The position numbers were made by a program, and so were the translations under genes. A DNA stretch of 64,000 bases from Undaria pinnatifida. Taxonomy: Eukaryota > Sar > Phaeophyceae > Laminariales > Alariaceae. Below, piece by piece: positions 22,284 through 33,620 of the stretch. Where the stretch lies: the NCBI GenBank assembly GCA_012845835.1, contig JABAKD010000007.1, positions 1,223,992 through 1,287,991 of the forward strand, written 5' to 3'. The notes under the pieces were generated by a model. The model was given only the letters and a program-made list of their open reading frames with translations. It ran no database searches and was not told the DNA's origin. How positions within the stretch are numbered: the stretch's first letter is position 1; the number at the start of each line of letters is the position of its first letter.

Positions 22284-22642
22284 GGTATTAGTCCGTTTGA
22301 CCACTTGCAAAACGTCAGCCAATAGCTTACCCAAACTAAGCCTTATAACACCCCCCCTGAAACGGGGGGGATAGCAAGTCGGCCGGATACACGGCGTCGG
22401 GCGGACCTGTCAATCATCCAAGCCGTTTCATTTCCTGGGTATACCGGGTAGAAGAAGAGTAATTTTCAAGTTCGACATGGCAGCATGGGGAAAGCCTGAA
22501 AAAGTTTAATATAATATGGTGGATGTGGGACCACGATCCAAAAAACCCATGGTCTGTCGACGACGCCATTTGCTAAGGAATTTGTGGCCGTTTGACCACT
22601 TGCAAAAGGTTGACCAATAGCTTACCCAAACTAAGCCTTACA
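22284..22642 (-). mobile_element. SINE-1 copy with terminal direct repeats
   Basis: Read on the minus strand it has a head (AAGGCTTAGTTTGGGTAAGC, GCAAGTGGTCAAACGG), a tRNA-like part with A box TTAGCAAATGG, and a body (GTCGAACTTGAAAATTAC, CCCAGGAAATGAAAC). It ends in a CCCCCCGTTTCAGGGGGGTG hairpin and TTATAAGGCTTAG. The ~60-bp head is present at both ends (22587-22642 and 22284-22348). The copy is either a truncated dimer or an element with terminal repeats. Other copies lie at 29735-30055 and 55660-55950. Confidence 0.7.
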
Positions 22643-22644
22643 TT

Positions 22645-22806
22645 ATGACACTAACTCACGCTCTCGCGCTTTCCGCAAGTCAATTTGTGCACAAGAAAAA
22701 GTGCCCACGAATTTGTACGAGTATGCAATCGGGGGGGGATTCGAACTCACGAAACTGACCTATACCAGGCTCGAGGATAACCTGATTTGCCAACGGAGCG
22801 ACCGGT
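22645..22806 (-). mobile_element. SINE-2 copy, 3'-truncated
   Basis: Carries the tRNA-like head with A box TTGGCAAATCAGG and B box AGTTCGAATCC, then TACTCGTACAAATTCGTGGG and GACTTGCGGAAAGCGCGAGA on the minus strand. It stops at the border with the SINE-1 copy. Confidence 0.7.
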
Positions 22807-23329
22807 ATTTATTAACATGACCACTAATTAGCGAGTGACTTGTATGGGGAGCTTGTGAATTTCCACTGCTAGCAGCAGCTGCTGTAGCTAAATACTACCA
22901 TCACGACTAAAAATGCGTGCCAGATAGGATTGCTATTTTTCAGTAGGTGTATATTCTTGACGCTAATAAACTGATATTCCCACCCATTTACATCCAGCAC
23001 AATTGTAACAATCCATGCCGATGCCGAGCTCTGACGCCAACTTATAAGACAGAGATACACATTACAAATATAGCAAGCAGAGTGATGTGGTTATTTATGC
23101 AATGCCGCCGGCAATGAACAAGAATAGGGGGAAAAGTGACTCGTAGTCAGCACATGGACTTCAATGTTGTTGAGGAACGCTTGATGTGTCCGCGTTCAAT
23201 TATCTACGTTACTTCGTTCGGCATAATATGATACTTTGTTCGGCATGGGCTGGGAGGTGTAGCATAGACCACAGCAGTTCGGAACCCCAAGAAAATAATA
23301 CCTGGAACTTCGTTCGGCATCATCATATT
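22807..23329. other. Non-coding, no gene recognised
   Basis: 23210-23310 resembles 23805-23905 (GCATGGG-TGGGAG, AGCATA-ACCA, CAGTTCGGAACCCCAA-like, AATACCTGGA), so the flanks of the next GTR copy share a short direct repeat of about 80-100 bp. Confidence 0.4.
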
Positions 23330-23790
23330 ATAAAAATTGAAAATACACTCCAGATAGATGTGAGATCGAGGATTTCGTCGAAACTCATCTTTGCAAGCTG
23401 TGTGTGATACTCCGATCGCGCGTATTACGGGTTGTGTGTCCTCATTAGACTAAGGATATATATGTACTCCGGAGTATATAATTATCCTCCGGCGGATGGG
23501 GAAAAATAAGGCTTTAGCTAACCACACTTCCACGTGTTTTCATACGCGTTGTGTGTCGATTTAACTCAGCTGCTTTCGCAGCCCAACGCTAGCTGGCGCA
23601 CCCTTCGGGTCCTATTGTAGGTATAGCGTAAGCTGTCCCTATCAGTGGTCTTCGTTACAACCCCGGCAGCGCAAGCTAAGGATATAGGTCGGCGACTCCC
23701 CTTGCAACTACAGTGTAGCTATTAGGGCCAACAGGGTGATGTTAGTCAGTCTTTGCGCGGAGACTATAAAACCCGTTTTTGAGGGGGAAC
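23330..23790 (+). repeat. GTR head split by SINE-3
   Basis: The head runs from AATACACTCCAGATAGATG to CTCATTAGACTAAGGATATA, is interrupted, and resumes at CTAAGGATATAGGTCGGCG to end near GAGGGGGA. G-tract modules are absent. Confidence 0.85.
23470..23677 (-). mobile_element. SINE-3 copy with CTAAGGATATA target duplication
   Basis: The insertion is flanked by an 11-bp repeat, CTAAGGATATA, on both sides of the break in the GTR head. The minus-strand element begins at GCTTGCGCTGCCGGGG and ends at ATCCGCCGGAGGAT. A spacer TATGTACTCCGGAGTATATA stands in place of the poly-A tail. The 11-bp duplication is consistent with target-primed reverse transcription. Confidence 0.75.
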
Positions 23791-23934
23791 ATAGTCTATA
23801 TATATGTTACTTCTTCTCTGCATGGGTTGGGAGTTGGGAGGTGAAAAATGTAAAGCATACCAGGTATACCACAATTCGCAGCCCCAAAAAATACCTGGAG
23901 TCAGGTTGTTGGTCTACAGAGCCTCGTTGGTTCT

Positions 23935-24090
23935 AATAGTTCATCCTACATTATAGCAGAGACTCTCGACCATATGAGGACACACAACCCGTAATACGCA
24001 CGATCGGGGTATCACACACGGCTTGCAAAGATGAGTTTCGACAAAATCTTCGATCTCACAGGTGGAGTGTAGTCTTACTTTCATAATATC
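23935..24090 (-). repeat. GTR head fragment
   Basis: ATGAGGACACACAACCCG to CTCACAGGTGGAGTGTAG only. Confidence 0.8.
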
Positions 24091-24223
24091 GTAGTTTCGA
24101 TTAATTGGTACGTAAGGTTCCCTCGAATGCCTCTCCACCGCATGTAGCATGCGTTGTCCGAGATTATGCGGTACACGTATAGGTATACACGAGCGAGCGG
24201 TGTCTTCTGAGATTTTTTGTTCC

Positions 24224-24512
24224 TTTTTTTTTTTTTTGCACACTTCTGCTTTCAAGCTTCTGGACAAGCCGTGGTCACAGGTGTCGTCCCTTCTCCCCCC
24301 CGGGTCTTGCCTTCAATTTTATCGCGCATAGGGTTCGGCAATCTCACTGCTCGTCGATTTTTCATCGAGTGTTGCTCACTCACGCCGTCGCGCTTTCCGC
24401 AAGTCAATTTGTGAGCAAGAAGAAGAGTCCCCACGAATTTATACGAGTATGTACTCAGGAGGATTCGAACTCACGAAACTGATATTTCCTTATACGCCAC
24501 CGGGGCGACCGG
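24224..24512 (-). mobile_element. SINE-2 copy, full length with poly-A tail
   Basis: The tail is T14 at 24224-24237, meaning A14 on the element's strand. The head has A box GTGGCGTATAAGG at 24488-24500 and B box AGTTCGAATCC at 24461-24471. This spacing is suited to pol III transcription of a tRNA-derived SINE. The body matches 51945-52251 throughout, including GACTTGCGGAAAGCG and the 3' block ACCACGGCTTG-CCAGAAGCT. Confidence 0.8.
24461..24500 (-). promoter_or_regulatory. Internal pol III promoter (A and B boxes) of SINE-2
   Basis: TGGCGTATAAGG fits the A-box pattern TRGCNNANNGG loosely, and AGTTCGAATCC fits the B-box pattern RGTTCRANNCC. The same pair recurs in the copy at 51962-52019. Confidence 0.65.
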
Positions 24513-25029
24513 ACTCAAAGAAGATAGAAGGCACCGACTACAAAAGTAGGAGCGAGTGGCAAAAGATCACCAACAGCTAGACACCGGTACTTGTTCTAAC
24601 CCTACTTAGGTCTGTGAATGCAGTACCAGCCCGCCAACAAAATGTTCTTATTTCATTGGGAGTGGCTCTCAGATTGTTGTTGCGACACCACCCTGGAACA
24701 ACTTCGAGCATACATATATGTAGTCTAGGCTATTAGTATAGGATGCGGTGTAGCGCTCGCCGCTCTGAACAAAATTTCTTAATCCAATTTTGTTAGTTAA
24801 TACTTGTAGCGTCCGTCCGCCGGAACGTGAGCATCACTTTCTTAGTTCCTGGTACCTGGTGCCGTCGGTCGTTATGTCGTCATGCTGTTGTATCAATGAA
24901 AATTGATATTATGTTGGCACTTTCTTATTGGTGGGGGCCAATACTGCTGTATATCATACTGACAAAAAAGATTGCTTCTCACCAGAACAGCAGTGAGCGT
25001 GGTAAAGTAGTATATATCTCTTTTCCGAC
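24513..25029. other. Non-coding, no gene recognised
   Basis: Mixed composition. No domain or shared repeat was seen. Confidence 0.4.
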
Positions 25030-26085
25030 AACCTGCACGATCGCCTAGACCTAGCACCACGCGTATAACAAGCTGCTACGTATCTTTGATCTCACAGCCG
25101 AAGTGCATTTGAATATTATTTGTGACCTAAATCCTCCTGAAAAATCTCCCCCCCCCCCCTCTTGCTCTCCCTTACTCAAACGCCCCACCAAATATCGAAA
25201 TCCGCCACATTAATAAACACTTCAAGCACAGGATATCACGTCATTATCTTGCGAGAGCAATCCATGCCGCTGTGCCCCCCCCCCCCCCCCCCCGCCTCGA
25301 ACGCCCCCTTCTTCCCCATCACCCGCACCATCGCCTAGACCTTGCACCACACGTATAACAAACCCCTCACCTGAAGCCCTTCCTCCTCCCCCCCCACCCC
25401 GCCCCCACCCCCCACCTCCCCCGCAACCCATCCCAACCCCACCCCCTCGAACACTCCACCCTGTCTTTGCTCACTGATTGTACGACTTACCCCAGGATAT
25501 ACATGATAAACTGATGTATTATTTCCAAAACCGTCACATTTATCCCCTCAAAATAATGTATAGTTTCCACGCACATATTGAGCTGCCCCCCCCCCCCCCC
25601 CCCCCCCTCCCCCGCCCAAACCCCCCCCCCCCCGCCCCCAATAATATACTGGTGCCAAAACCTTCAGATTTATCCCCTCGAAAGGATTTATAGCTTACAT
25701 GCACAAATTGCCCCCCCCCCCCCCGCTCGCTTTTGATCAAAACCAGGCCCCCACGTCCTTCAAAACTCCGCCCCACCCCCCTCACCGGTTATTCGACTTA
25801 CAAGATTCACTTGATAAAAGGATACATTTCCCTTCACAGCTGTCAGATTTTGTCCCCCTCAGAAACGGGTTTTATAGTTTCCGCGCACAGACTGACTAAA
25901 ATCATCCTGTTGACCCTGATAGCTACACTGCAGTTGTACGGGGAGTCGCCGACCTATGTCCTTAATGAGGACACACAACTCGTAATGCGCGCGGTCGGAG
26001 TATCACACACAGCTTGCAAAGATGAGTTTCGACGAAATCTTCGATCTCACAGCTGGAGTGCATTTTCATTTTTTATAATATATAC
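25030..26085 (-). repeat. GTR copy, distal end truncated
   Basis: Starts at GATCGCCTAGACCTAGCACC (the same starting point as 62228), passes through poly-C modules, and ends at the head terminus near 26062 followed by TTTATAATATATA. Confidence 0.85.
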
Positions 26086-26098
26086 GGAGTATATATAT

Positions 26099-27535
26099 CC
26101 ATGTACAACAACAACTTATGAACCTACGTTGTTTACTACGACTAAGAACTGGGTTGCATACTACATGTAACATCAAACCTTCTAGAATAAAAAACATTCC
26201 CAGGTGGGTTATATAAAAGAGTGTCTTCTTGCTGCAGCCGTCAGATTCGTCCTTTATAGTTTCCGCGCACATATTGAAATGCCCCCCCTCCCCCCCCGAT
26301 CCCTCTTGCTTAAACGCACCACCTGAAATCAAAATCTACCAGAGTAGTAAACACTACCAGCCAGCTGATATCATCTCATTATCCATCTAGCCATCCACGC
26401 TGAAGCTCCAACTCATCTTCGCCATCCGCCCCCCCCCCCCCCTCTTTTTGTTCCCCGCCTAGTTCGTTCAAACGCCCCACTTACAATCGAAATCGGCCAG
26501 AGTAATAAACACTTCTAAGCACTTGATATCACGTCATTATCTTTCTAGCCATCAATGACGTAGCTTTCATTCATCCCCCCTCCCCCCTTCCAACGCCCCC
26601 TCCTGCCCCACACCCCGCACGATCGCCTAGACCCAGCACCGCGCGTATAGCAAGCCCCTACATATATATTATTAATACGCGCGATCGGAGGATCACACAC
26701 AATGTTGCGAACATCAGTGTCGACCAAATTCTTGATCTCATAGCTGGAGTGTATTTTAATATTATATGTGACCTAAACCTCTTAAAACCCCTCCCCCCCC
26801 CCCCCCCCCCCCCCCCGTTTTATTTTTTTGTTTCCTCGCTTTTTCTTGATTAAACGCCCCACCTAATATCGAAATCCGACAGAGTAATAAACACTTCCAC
26901 GCCCTGGATATCGACTCGTTATCGTTTCAGAGCCGTTCATGCCGCTGCTGCAATTCCCAACCACCCCCGCCCCCAACGCCCCCTCCTTCCCCACCACCCG
27001 CACTATCGCCTAGACCTAGCACCACGCGTATAGCAAACCCCTACATCTATGCGACCTAATACCCTCCCCCCCTGCCCCCCGCCCTCCCCGCCACATCCCC
27101 CCCCCCTCCCCCACAAGACGGATTTATAGTTTCCACGCACAAATTGACCTGCCCCACCCGTCCCCTCCCCCCTCTCCCCCCCTCCCGCCCCCTTTTGATC
27201 AAAATCAGGCCCCCACGTCCTTCAAAACTCCGCCCTCCCCCCACCGGTTGTTCGACGTACAGTATTCAGTTGATAAACGGATGCATTTCCTTCCACAGCT
27301 GTCAGATTTTGTCCCCCTCAGAAACGGGTTCCATACTTTCCGCGCACAGTCTGCCTAACATCACCCTGTTGACCCTGATAGCTACACTGTAGTTGCAAGG
27401 GGAGTCGCCGACTTATATCCTTAATGAGGACACACAACCCGTAATACGCGCGATCGGAGCATCACACACAGCTTGCAAAGATGAGTTTCGACGCAATCTT
27501 CGATCTCACAGCTGGAGTGTATTTTAATTTTTACA
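26099..27535 (-). repeat. GTR copy, full length
   Basis: The distal end (ATGTAC, then ACGTTGTTTACTAC, CTGGGTTGCATACTACATGT) matches 50309-50400 and the head terminus lies at about 27523. The length is about 1.44 kb. Confidence 0.85.
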
Positions 27536-27712
27536 ACATCAAAAATCGCGGACCTATGAGGACAAACCCCCAGTAATCCGCACGATTGCAGTATAACACA
27601 CAGCTTGCAAAGATGAGTTTCGACAACACCGTTGATCTTACAGCTTGCAAAGATGAGTTTCGACAACACTTTCGATCTCACAGCTGGAGGAGTGTATTTT
27701 TGTTTTTATAAT
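27536..27712 (-). repeat. Two extra GTR head ends in tandem
   Basis: CAGCTTGCAAAGATGAGTTT-CGACAACAC occurs at about 27601 and 27643, and the stretch ends in CTCACAGCTGGAGGAGTGTA. It is a partial head with a ~42-bp internal duplication. Confidence 0.75.
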
Positions 27713-28039
27713 CTAAAGAACATACCTGATACCGTGCGGACGGGCAAGCCGACAAAATGTTTTTTCATCATTCATACATAAATACAGTGGCCGAGGACCT
27801 TCCCTCGGAAAGTACCTGAAGGATCTGGGTTCGGGGACGGGCTGTACTTTAACAGTCAGTTGTGCTAAACTAACTATCGTATGCGAAGTACTGTATATAT
27901 GTATGTATATATGTACCTGTACACACAGCGGTAATAGTAGTACTACCGCTTGGCTCAGTTTCGTCACACATCCTTGATAATACGTGTACCACTAGCACAA
28001 ACACCATATACTATAGTATAGACTATATACATGCGAGAG
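27713..28039. other. Non-coding spacer
   Basis: No gene recognised. It ends in TATAGTATAGACTATATA palindromes. Confidence 0.4.
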
Positions 28040-28690
28040 TATCATTGAGACCCTTGTGGATGGTTGCATGACGGACGTAGACCCTCAGCGCGGCTCAATA
28101 GAGCGAGCTCTGAAAAACGCACGTCGAAGTTCTCCTGTGAGTCCTTGGCCTCCGGCGTCGTGCGAACCACACCAACCTCTTGTACGGCAAGACCCTCTAA
28201 ATGCGAGAGCATCGAAACGACCATCCGGAAACATCGGCTCTTCTTCGCTGGGGCAGTGTTACGGCGAAGCAAGAGGCGATCAAACAGTCGGATGACGTTT
28301 GCGAAGATAGACGCGGAGAAAACCCGGGATAGGGTGGGCCACCGAACAACTGGCGAACCCTGAGAGATGACCTAGCGGGTTTTTTTCCAACGAAGGTTCC
28401 ACGGAAGATTCCCCGCGTCAGTTTGGAGCTGAACCTGAAAGGTGTGGTTCAGTGCAGCAAAGAAGGCGGGCAAGTAGTAAGTGGTACAGGGGATACTCGA
28501 AGCACCCGAACGGTCGTGGCCAGGGTGGGACGTACAGGGGGAAAGAAGAGCTCGGGGCCCCACGCAGACCGATTGCGTGACGCACAAATCCAAGAGGGGG
28601 TTTGGGGGGGTAGGGAAACCGCCGTTCGTTGTTGAAGAAAGAAAGAAGAAGGCAGCAGACAAGGTAGCAAGGCACCAGGCCGACTAGTAG
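28040..28690 (+). pseudogene. LINE-1 relic, C-terminal coding part
   Basis: 28194-28265 encodes [18 protein letters not shown], almost identical to the main LINE-1 ([18 protein letters not shown]). Further pieces in other frames match as well: AAKKAGK near 28455, VQGILEAPERS near 28485 and ADKVARHQAD at 28654-28686 (main copy [10 protein letters not shown]). At least three frameshifts or stops break it. It is 5'-truncated and on the plus strand. Confidence 0.75.
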
Positions 28691-29030
28691 GTAGACTCTG
28701 TCTCTGCGTAACCTCAAGATACTGCGACTACATCGTGTTCTGTTCGTGTCTTTGCTTCATGGGTTGCCTGCTCCATCCCCCTCGGGGGTGTGTCAGACCA
28801 TGTCGGCAGCCGATACTACTGCGGTACTACGGTACGCCCCCCGCCGGTATGCGGGTTCTCGCTGAACCGGTCTTCCCCTTCTCCCTTCCACCCCTTTTTT
28901 CCCTTTCTTCGTCCCTTAATACATTACTCTGTATTTTATTTGGTTTTTCGGATCTTCTTAGGGCTCCAGCACCTTTAAAAGTATTTGTGCCTTTGTGTGA
29001 CCACGGACTCTAGATGATTGACAAAGAGTT
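28691..29030 (+). other. Probable 3'UTR of the LINE-1 relic
   Basis: Pyrimidine-rich, following the relic's stop codon. Some resemblance to the T-rich 3'UTR of the main copy, but not closely alignable by eye. Confidence 0.35.
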
Positions 29031-29654
29031 AAGGTGAGACAACAACACAACTATACATGTACTACGAGCATGCATGTATTATACATGTACTTCAGAACGC
29101 AGTTCCGGCTGGGTGACGTCATCGGCTTCGTTGCTGTCCTTCTTTGCTTGTTAATTTTTTTCAGGTTCGCTCTTGTACGATGTTCGTATCATGTCCATAC
29201 GATGTTCGTATCATGTCCGGGAGAAAAATTAAAAGAAATTTTGAAGTTATGCATGTACCTCGTAGCTGGTATGACGTATGGGCACCACTGCTGTCGTCAG
29301 AAAAAATAGTGGTAGGTGATGATGTGGTGATAGGGCACGTGGCCATGCCCGTCGTCCTACAGCAGCAGGTATCTTATACCTGGTACCCAACATGTTAGCA
29401 TGGTTTCTGCCTACTACGGCGTTGGTTGGGTGATGCCATCTATCTGCCTATTTATTGCTAGTGAATGGTTGGTGACTGTCTGTTTCGCTTGGTTAAGTTT
29501 TTTAAACAAGTTTATTATTCACTGCTATTATTACTACTACTAAGAGTTTGTCTCCCCAGGACGCATCGGCACGGACACTTTGGTTGTGCGGGATGCTGGA
29601 CGCAGAAGAGTGACAATATCAGCTTGACGTGAAGTGCACACACGCAGCTGGGGG
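29031..29654. other. Non-coding, no gene recognised
   Basis: Contains a short tandem of GATGTTCGTATCATGTCC at 29179-29218. 29565-29640 resembles the GAATCAGCACGGACTC block of 53610 (GCATCGGCACGGACACT, TGACGTGAAGTGCACACA). Confidence 0.4.
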
Positions 29655-29730
29655 ACGGAGTTCTTCGTCGAAACTCATCTCTTCGCAAACTGTGTTGTGC
29701 GATACTCCGATCGCGCGCGTTACTTACTTA
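29655..29730 (+). repeat. GTR head fragment
   Basis: TCTTCGTCGAAACTCATCTC through GATACTCCGATCGCGCG only. Confidence 0.7.
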
Positions 29731-29734
29731 TGAA

Positions 29735-30055
29735 CAAGGCTTAGTTCTGGGTAGGCAATTTGTTAACGGTCAAACGGACTAATACCCTCAAATTCTTTAG
29801 CAAATGGCGTCGTCGGTGAGACTATGGTTTTTTGGGTTGTGGGTTCGAATCCCATCACCCACCGACAATAAACGTTTACGATTTTTCCCTTGTCGAACTT
29901 GAAAAATACTGTAATACCCTTCCCGGCATCCCCAGGAAATAGAACCGCGTGGATACTGACACGTCCGCCCGTGTACCTGGCCGACCTGCTATGCCGCCAT
30001 TTTAGAGGGGGAGAGTGTTTGTAAGGCTCAGACAATAGTTTGGGTCGACAACCCT
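29735..30055 (+). mobile_element. SINE-1 copy with best-preserved tRNA-like head
   Basis: Starts at AAGGCTTAGTTCTGGGTA and carries A box TTAGCAAATGG (29797-29807) and B box GGTTCGAATCC (29842-29852). The B box sits in a T-arm of five pairs with a 7-nt loop (GTGGG, TTCGAAT, CCCAT). The body has GTCGAACTTGAAAAATACTG and CCCCAGGAAATAGAACCG. It ends in GTGTTTGTAAGGCTCAG and TAGTTTGGGT, the start of another head, as in the 22284 copy. Confidence 0.8.
29797..29852 (+). promoter_or_regulatory. Internal pol III promoter (A and B boxes) of SINE-1
   Basis: Both boxes match the tRNA consensus well and are 34 bp apart. The flanking sequence forms a T-arm, but no convincing acceptor stem, so this is a SINE promoter and not a tRNA gene. 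Confidence 0.75.
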
Positions 30056-30165
30056 ATCGCATAACCTCACGCTGCTCGATACCGTGTTGCAGCAGACTGT
30101 GTTGCTGGATGGAGCTTGTGAGGGTTCATAACACGCTATCTAATAGTAACGTGTTGGTGAATATT

Positions 30166-30285
30166 GTGCAGACAATAATGTGCAGACTTAGTGTGCAGTG
30201 TGCAGACATTAAGGTGCAGTGCAGACAGTGCAGACAGTGCAGACAATGCAGACAATGCAGACGGTGCAGACAGTACAGACGACAT
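30166..30285 (+). repeat. Minisatellite of about 9 bp, GTGCAGACA
   Basis: About eight near-consecutive GTGCAGACA/ATGCAGACA units at 30212-30282, with looser copies upstream from 30166. Confidence 0.8.
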
Positions 30286-30820
30286 ATGTCTTTGGCTGTG
30301 ATGGCGGGATCACAAAAAACAATGTAGACTATATACTTGTAATGTGGCGTGGTGAGAAAAGAGATGTGGGAAGAGGAGAAAAACGGTCGACGCACGAGCC
30401 ACACCTGGCTCTGCAATGAATGATAGCTCTGCATCGATCGTGTTGAGATGAAGTCACGTTCCGTTGAGCAGGGAAGCAGCGGCAGAAGGCTCTTAGTTAG
30501 TCGGTATTGCTCGATGGCTTGGCGACACGTTGCGCGTTGGTTGGAGGATCGGAGCATTCCCAACGAGCCTACACGTAACACAATCAATCAATATCAAGAT
30601 ACTTCGAAGTATATAGTAGCAATAGAAATCTGCAAGAAGAGGATACCTCGGGGTGATCCGTCCCCCATAACTCTTGATTGATCGATGATGGTTGATGTTG
30701 TCTTGGGGGCAGGTTCCGGAGTCCGGAGGGCTGTTGGTTGGTCTGTACACACTCATTGACGGCTTGTGGCGACAATTATGCACAGAGCAGCGGAGGGATT
30801 AATATTGTACTATTTATACT
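30286..30820. other. Non-coding, no gene recognised
   Basis: Mixed composition. Overlapping short frames on both strands without domains. Confidence 0.4.
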
Positions 30821-31225
30821 ACTCGTAGTCACCCTTGCTTGGTGCTTTGTTTTTCAACGGTAGCGTAGTATTATTGTACTACAAGTAGTCAACTTCTAGT
30901 GCTTTATTTTTCAGCGGTGGTAGTATTGTACACTACTACTACTATTACTATGCTATTACCATCAGGTACTACTTCTGTTAAAGTAGTCACCCGAAGGGCT
31001 TTAATTTTCAGCGGAAATATTGTACTAACACTGTATAGTATACAGTAGTATATTTTACTGTAGTCACACTCAAGGTTGTTTTGTTTCAGCGGCAGTAGTA
31101 GTGGTTTTCTCTATCTACTCTACTCTTCTTACAACAGCCATCTTTAATAGGCCCACTTTTCAGTGGCAGCGTCGCGGTAGTCACCTTTGTTTTCAATTGG
31201 GCTTTATAGTTCAGCGGATTTCAAG
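30821..31225 (+). repeat. Degenerate tandem repeat of about 70-90 bp
   Basis: Units carry GTAGTCACC, then GTGCTTT-TTTTTCARCGG, then AGTAGTATTGTAC. About five or six units can be followed, at roughly 30825, 30885, 30985, 31060 and 31165. The TTTTCAGCGG block is the best conserved. Confidence 0.55.
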
Positions 31226-31555
31226 TACTACTAGCATTCATCTTTAATATTCGGTGGCTATATTTTTCATCGACTCGACACTCGCGCAAGTAGCACCTTG
31301 CCTGGTTACCTGAATACTAAATAAATAGAGGTATGATATGATTATTTTGGTTTCCGTTTGGTTTTGGCGATATGCGCCTTCTTCTCCAGATAGGATACCA
31401 GGTGTCATATAATAGTCTCTTGATACACTGCACCAACACATCGTATATTTAAGTCCTATTTTCAAGGTCTAAAGTCGTAGTGAAGTGGGCGTGTGTCCCC
31501 TACCGCGGCCTTGCGCATACCTGGTACTCCCTGCTTACCAGTATTATAGTAATTT
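31226..31555. other. Non-coding, no gene recognised
   Basis: AT-rich spacer between two tandem arrays. Confidence 0.35.
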
Positions 31556-31613
31556 CCAGTATACACTCCTTACCAGTATACTCCTTACCAGTATACTCCT
31601 TACCAGTATACTC
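31556..31613 (+). repeat. 15-bp tandem CTCCTTACCAGTATA, about four units
   Basis: Four near-perfect consecutive units, including the flanking partial units. Confidence 0.85.
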
Positions 31614-32484
31614 TTTATAGTATATACAAAGGGAACAGTAAACTCTGACGTCTCATATATCAGCTACCCGGTGGTACGTTGGCAAGCGGAGGCCGGCTGC
31701 CTTTCTTTGATGATGGGTACATGTATGATACATAGAAACAACGATTTAACCCTGTTACTCTTGGGGCCAATCCTTTTGGGTTAAAAAAAAAAACACATAG
31801 AACACATATAACACATATTATAACACATATAGACTAGTCTAGACTGTATATTCAGCATTTTCAACGGGCGCAGTGTGAGTGTGCAGTGCGTACGATGAGC
31901 CGTGCTACGCACATACATGCATGTCGTATAATAAGAGTCCTTGCATCGTGGTCTGAGGTTGAAAAGCGTCGTCCCACCCCCTAACTTACAGTAATATTGC
32001 AGCACGCGTTTTCCCCTGTAGCTCCGAGGCTGTAACCGATATTTAAATTCGTCGAAACTTTTCGTTAATAACCATGTGATGTGACACAGCAAGGATAGTC
32101 CGCACTATTTTTCCCAGGGAACACAGGAGCGCACAGCAACAGTAGTGCCAGGGAGTCAAATTTTTTATTTCGGTGTTTTCGAATGTTTGGATTCGAATTT
32201 CGTGCCGTCGGTGAGAGTTTACCTGTTCCGACTGCTGCATAATACAATATGTATGTATGAAACATGCCCGCGTCGTCACAAAACCCAAGATCCCCAATAA
32301 CACTTCTGGAGTGGAAGATTTTCAATTGGAAGATTTCATCTCAAAAGTTTCGTATTATCTACCGAATGCTGTTGCACCGTAAGGAAGGGGAGCGACGTTC
32401 GTCACTGAGCCTTATGGTGTCCCTGTTACGGTAGAGACTTGCCAACTTGGGCACGCGACGTTGTTAGCATACTGGTGCATTCTT
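31614..32484. other. Non-coding, no gene recognised
   Basis: An A10 run at about 31784 precedes an ACACATATA-rich stretch at 31795-31830. No domains were seen. Confidence 0.4.
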
Positions 32485-32940
32485 TCCAAAACCGTCAGAT
32501 TTATCCCCTCGAAAGGATTTATAGCTTACATGCACAAATTGCCCCCTTTCCCCCCCCCCCCCCCCCCTCCAACCCCGCTCGCTTTTGATCAAGACCAGGC
32601 CCCCACGTCCTTCAAAACTCCGCCCCACCCCCCTCACAGGTTATTCGACTTACAAGATTCACTTGATAAAAGGATACATTTCCCTTCACAGCTGTCAGAT
32701 TTTGTCCCCCTCAGAAACGGGTTTTTTTATAGTTTCCGCGCTCACACTGACTAACATCACCCTGTTGACCCTGATAGCTATACTGTAGTTCCAAGGGGAG
32801 TCGCCTGACCTATATCCTTCATGAGGACACACAGCCCGTAATACGCGCGATCGGAGCACCACACACAGCTTGGAAATATGAGTTTCGACAAAATGTTCGA
32901 TCTCACAGCTGGAGTGTATTTTAATTTTTATTAATAATTT
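32485..32940 (-). repeat. GTR copy, head plus one and a half modules
   Basis: Runs from CCAAAACCGTCAGATTTATC to CTCACAGCTGGAGTGTATT. Confidence 0.85.
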
Positions 32941-33099
32941 ATATACAGTGTACCTCCGGTCCTAGTTCGATCGCGGTTGTTTCAGATATACTTCGAAGTA
33001 TATATCATATGCGGCTGCTTCTTTATCGTGTTGCTCGGTTTGAGACGATGCACTTTGTTATTTGATGGTGTAGTGTTATACTAAAATACCAATGTTTGT

Positions 33100-33620
33100 G
33101 TTATCGAGGCCTTCACGAGATTCCCACGGAAGTTCCATGGTAAAACTATGCGAGAGCTACACGGGAGCACATGCCCCATGCAAGCACCATGGACGTCCCA
33201 TGAAAATCCCGTGGACGCACGATGGAAGTCCCATGGAATTTCATGGAAAGCTCCACGGAAGTAAAACGGATGACCATGGGACCCCGGTGGAAGTTCCAAT
33301 CAATGGAGAATGCCCCATGGAACTCCCGCATAATTCGGATGTAAGCACCATGGAAGAATCATGGAGGCTTATCCCATAGAACGCCGTAGAATTCCTATGA
33401 TGGGAGGTTAGAAGTCCTACGGAAACCCAATAGGAGCACGGAACCGACGGAAGTCCTAATTAAGTACCATAGGCATTTCACAAAGTTCCCATGGCTGTTC
33501 GAAAGTTTCACAGAATCCCCATTGGACTGCCACGGGAGTGAGGAAGGCCAGCCCGAGTATGGCCGTGCCAAGTCGGAAGGGTCTACATGGGATTTCCACG
33601 GAATTCCCACGGGAATGTTT
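33100..33620. repeat. Degenerate palindromic array, core CCATGGAAGTCCCATGG
   Basis: CCAYGGAAGTYCCAYGG-like segments recur every 12-20 bp on both strands, with variants such as CCACGGAAG and CCCATGGAATTTCATGG. Open frames across it are a consequence of the repeat. Confidence 0.65.

Noticed and set aside
23450-23480. Hammerhead-type ribozyme in SINE-3
   Set aside because: CTGATAGGG and GAAA blocks exist in the family, but the conserved core order and stems required for a hammerhead are not met.
29797-29870. tRNA gene
   Set aside because: A and B boxes and a T-arm are present, but no acceptor stem pairs, and the same sequence with a conserved tail occurs twice more. It is a SINE head.
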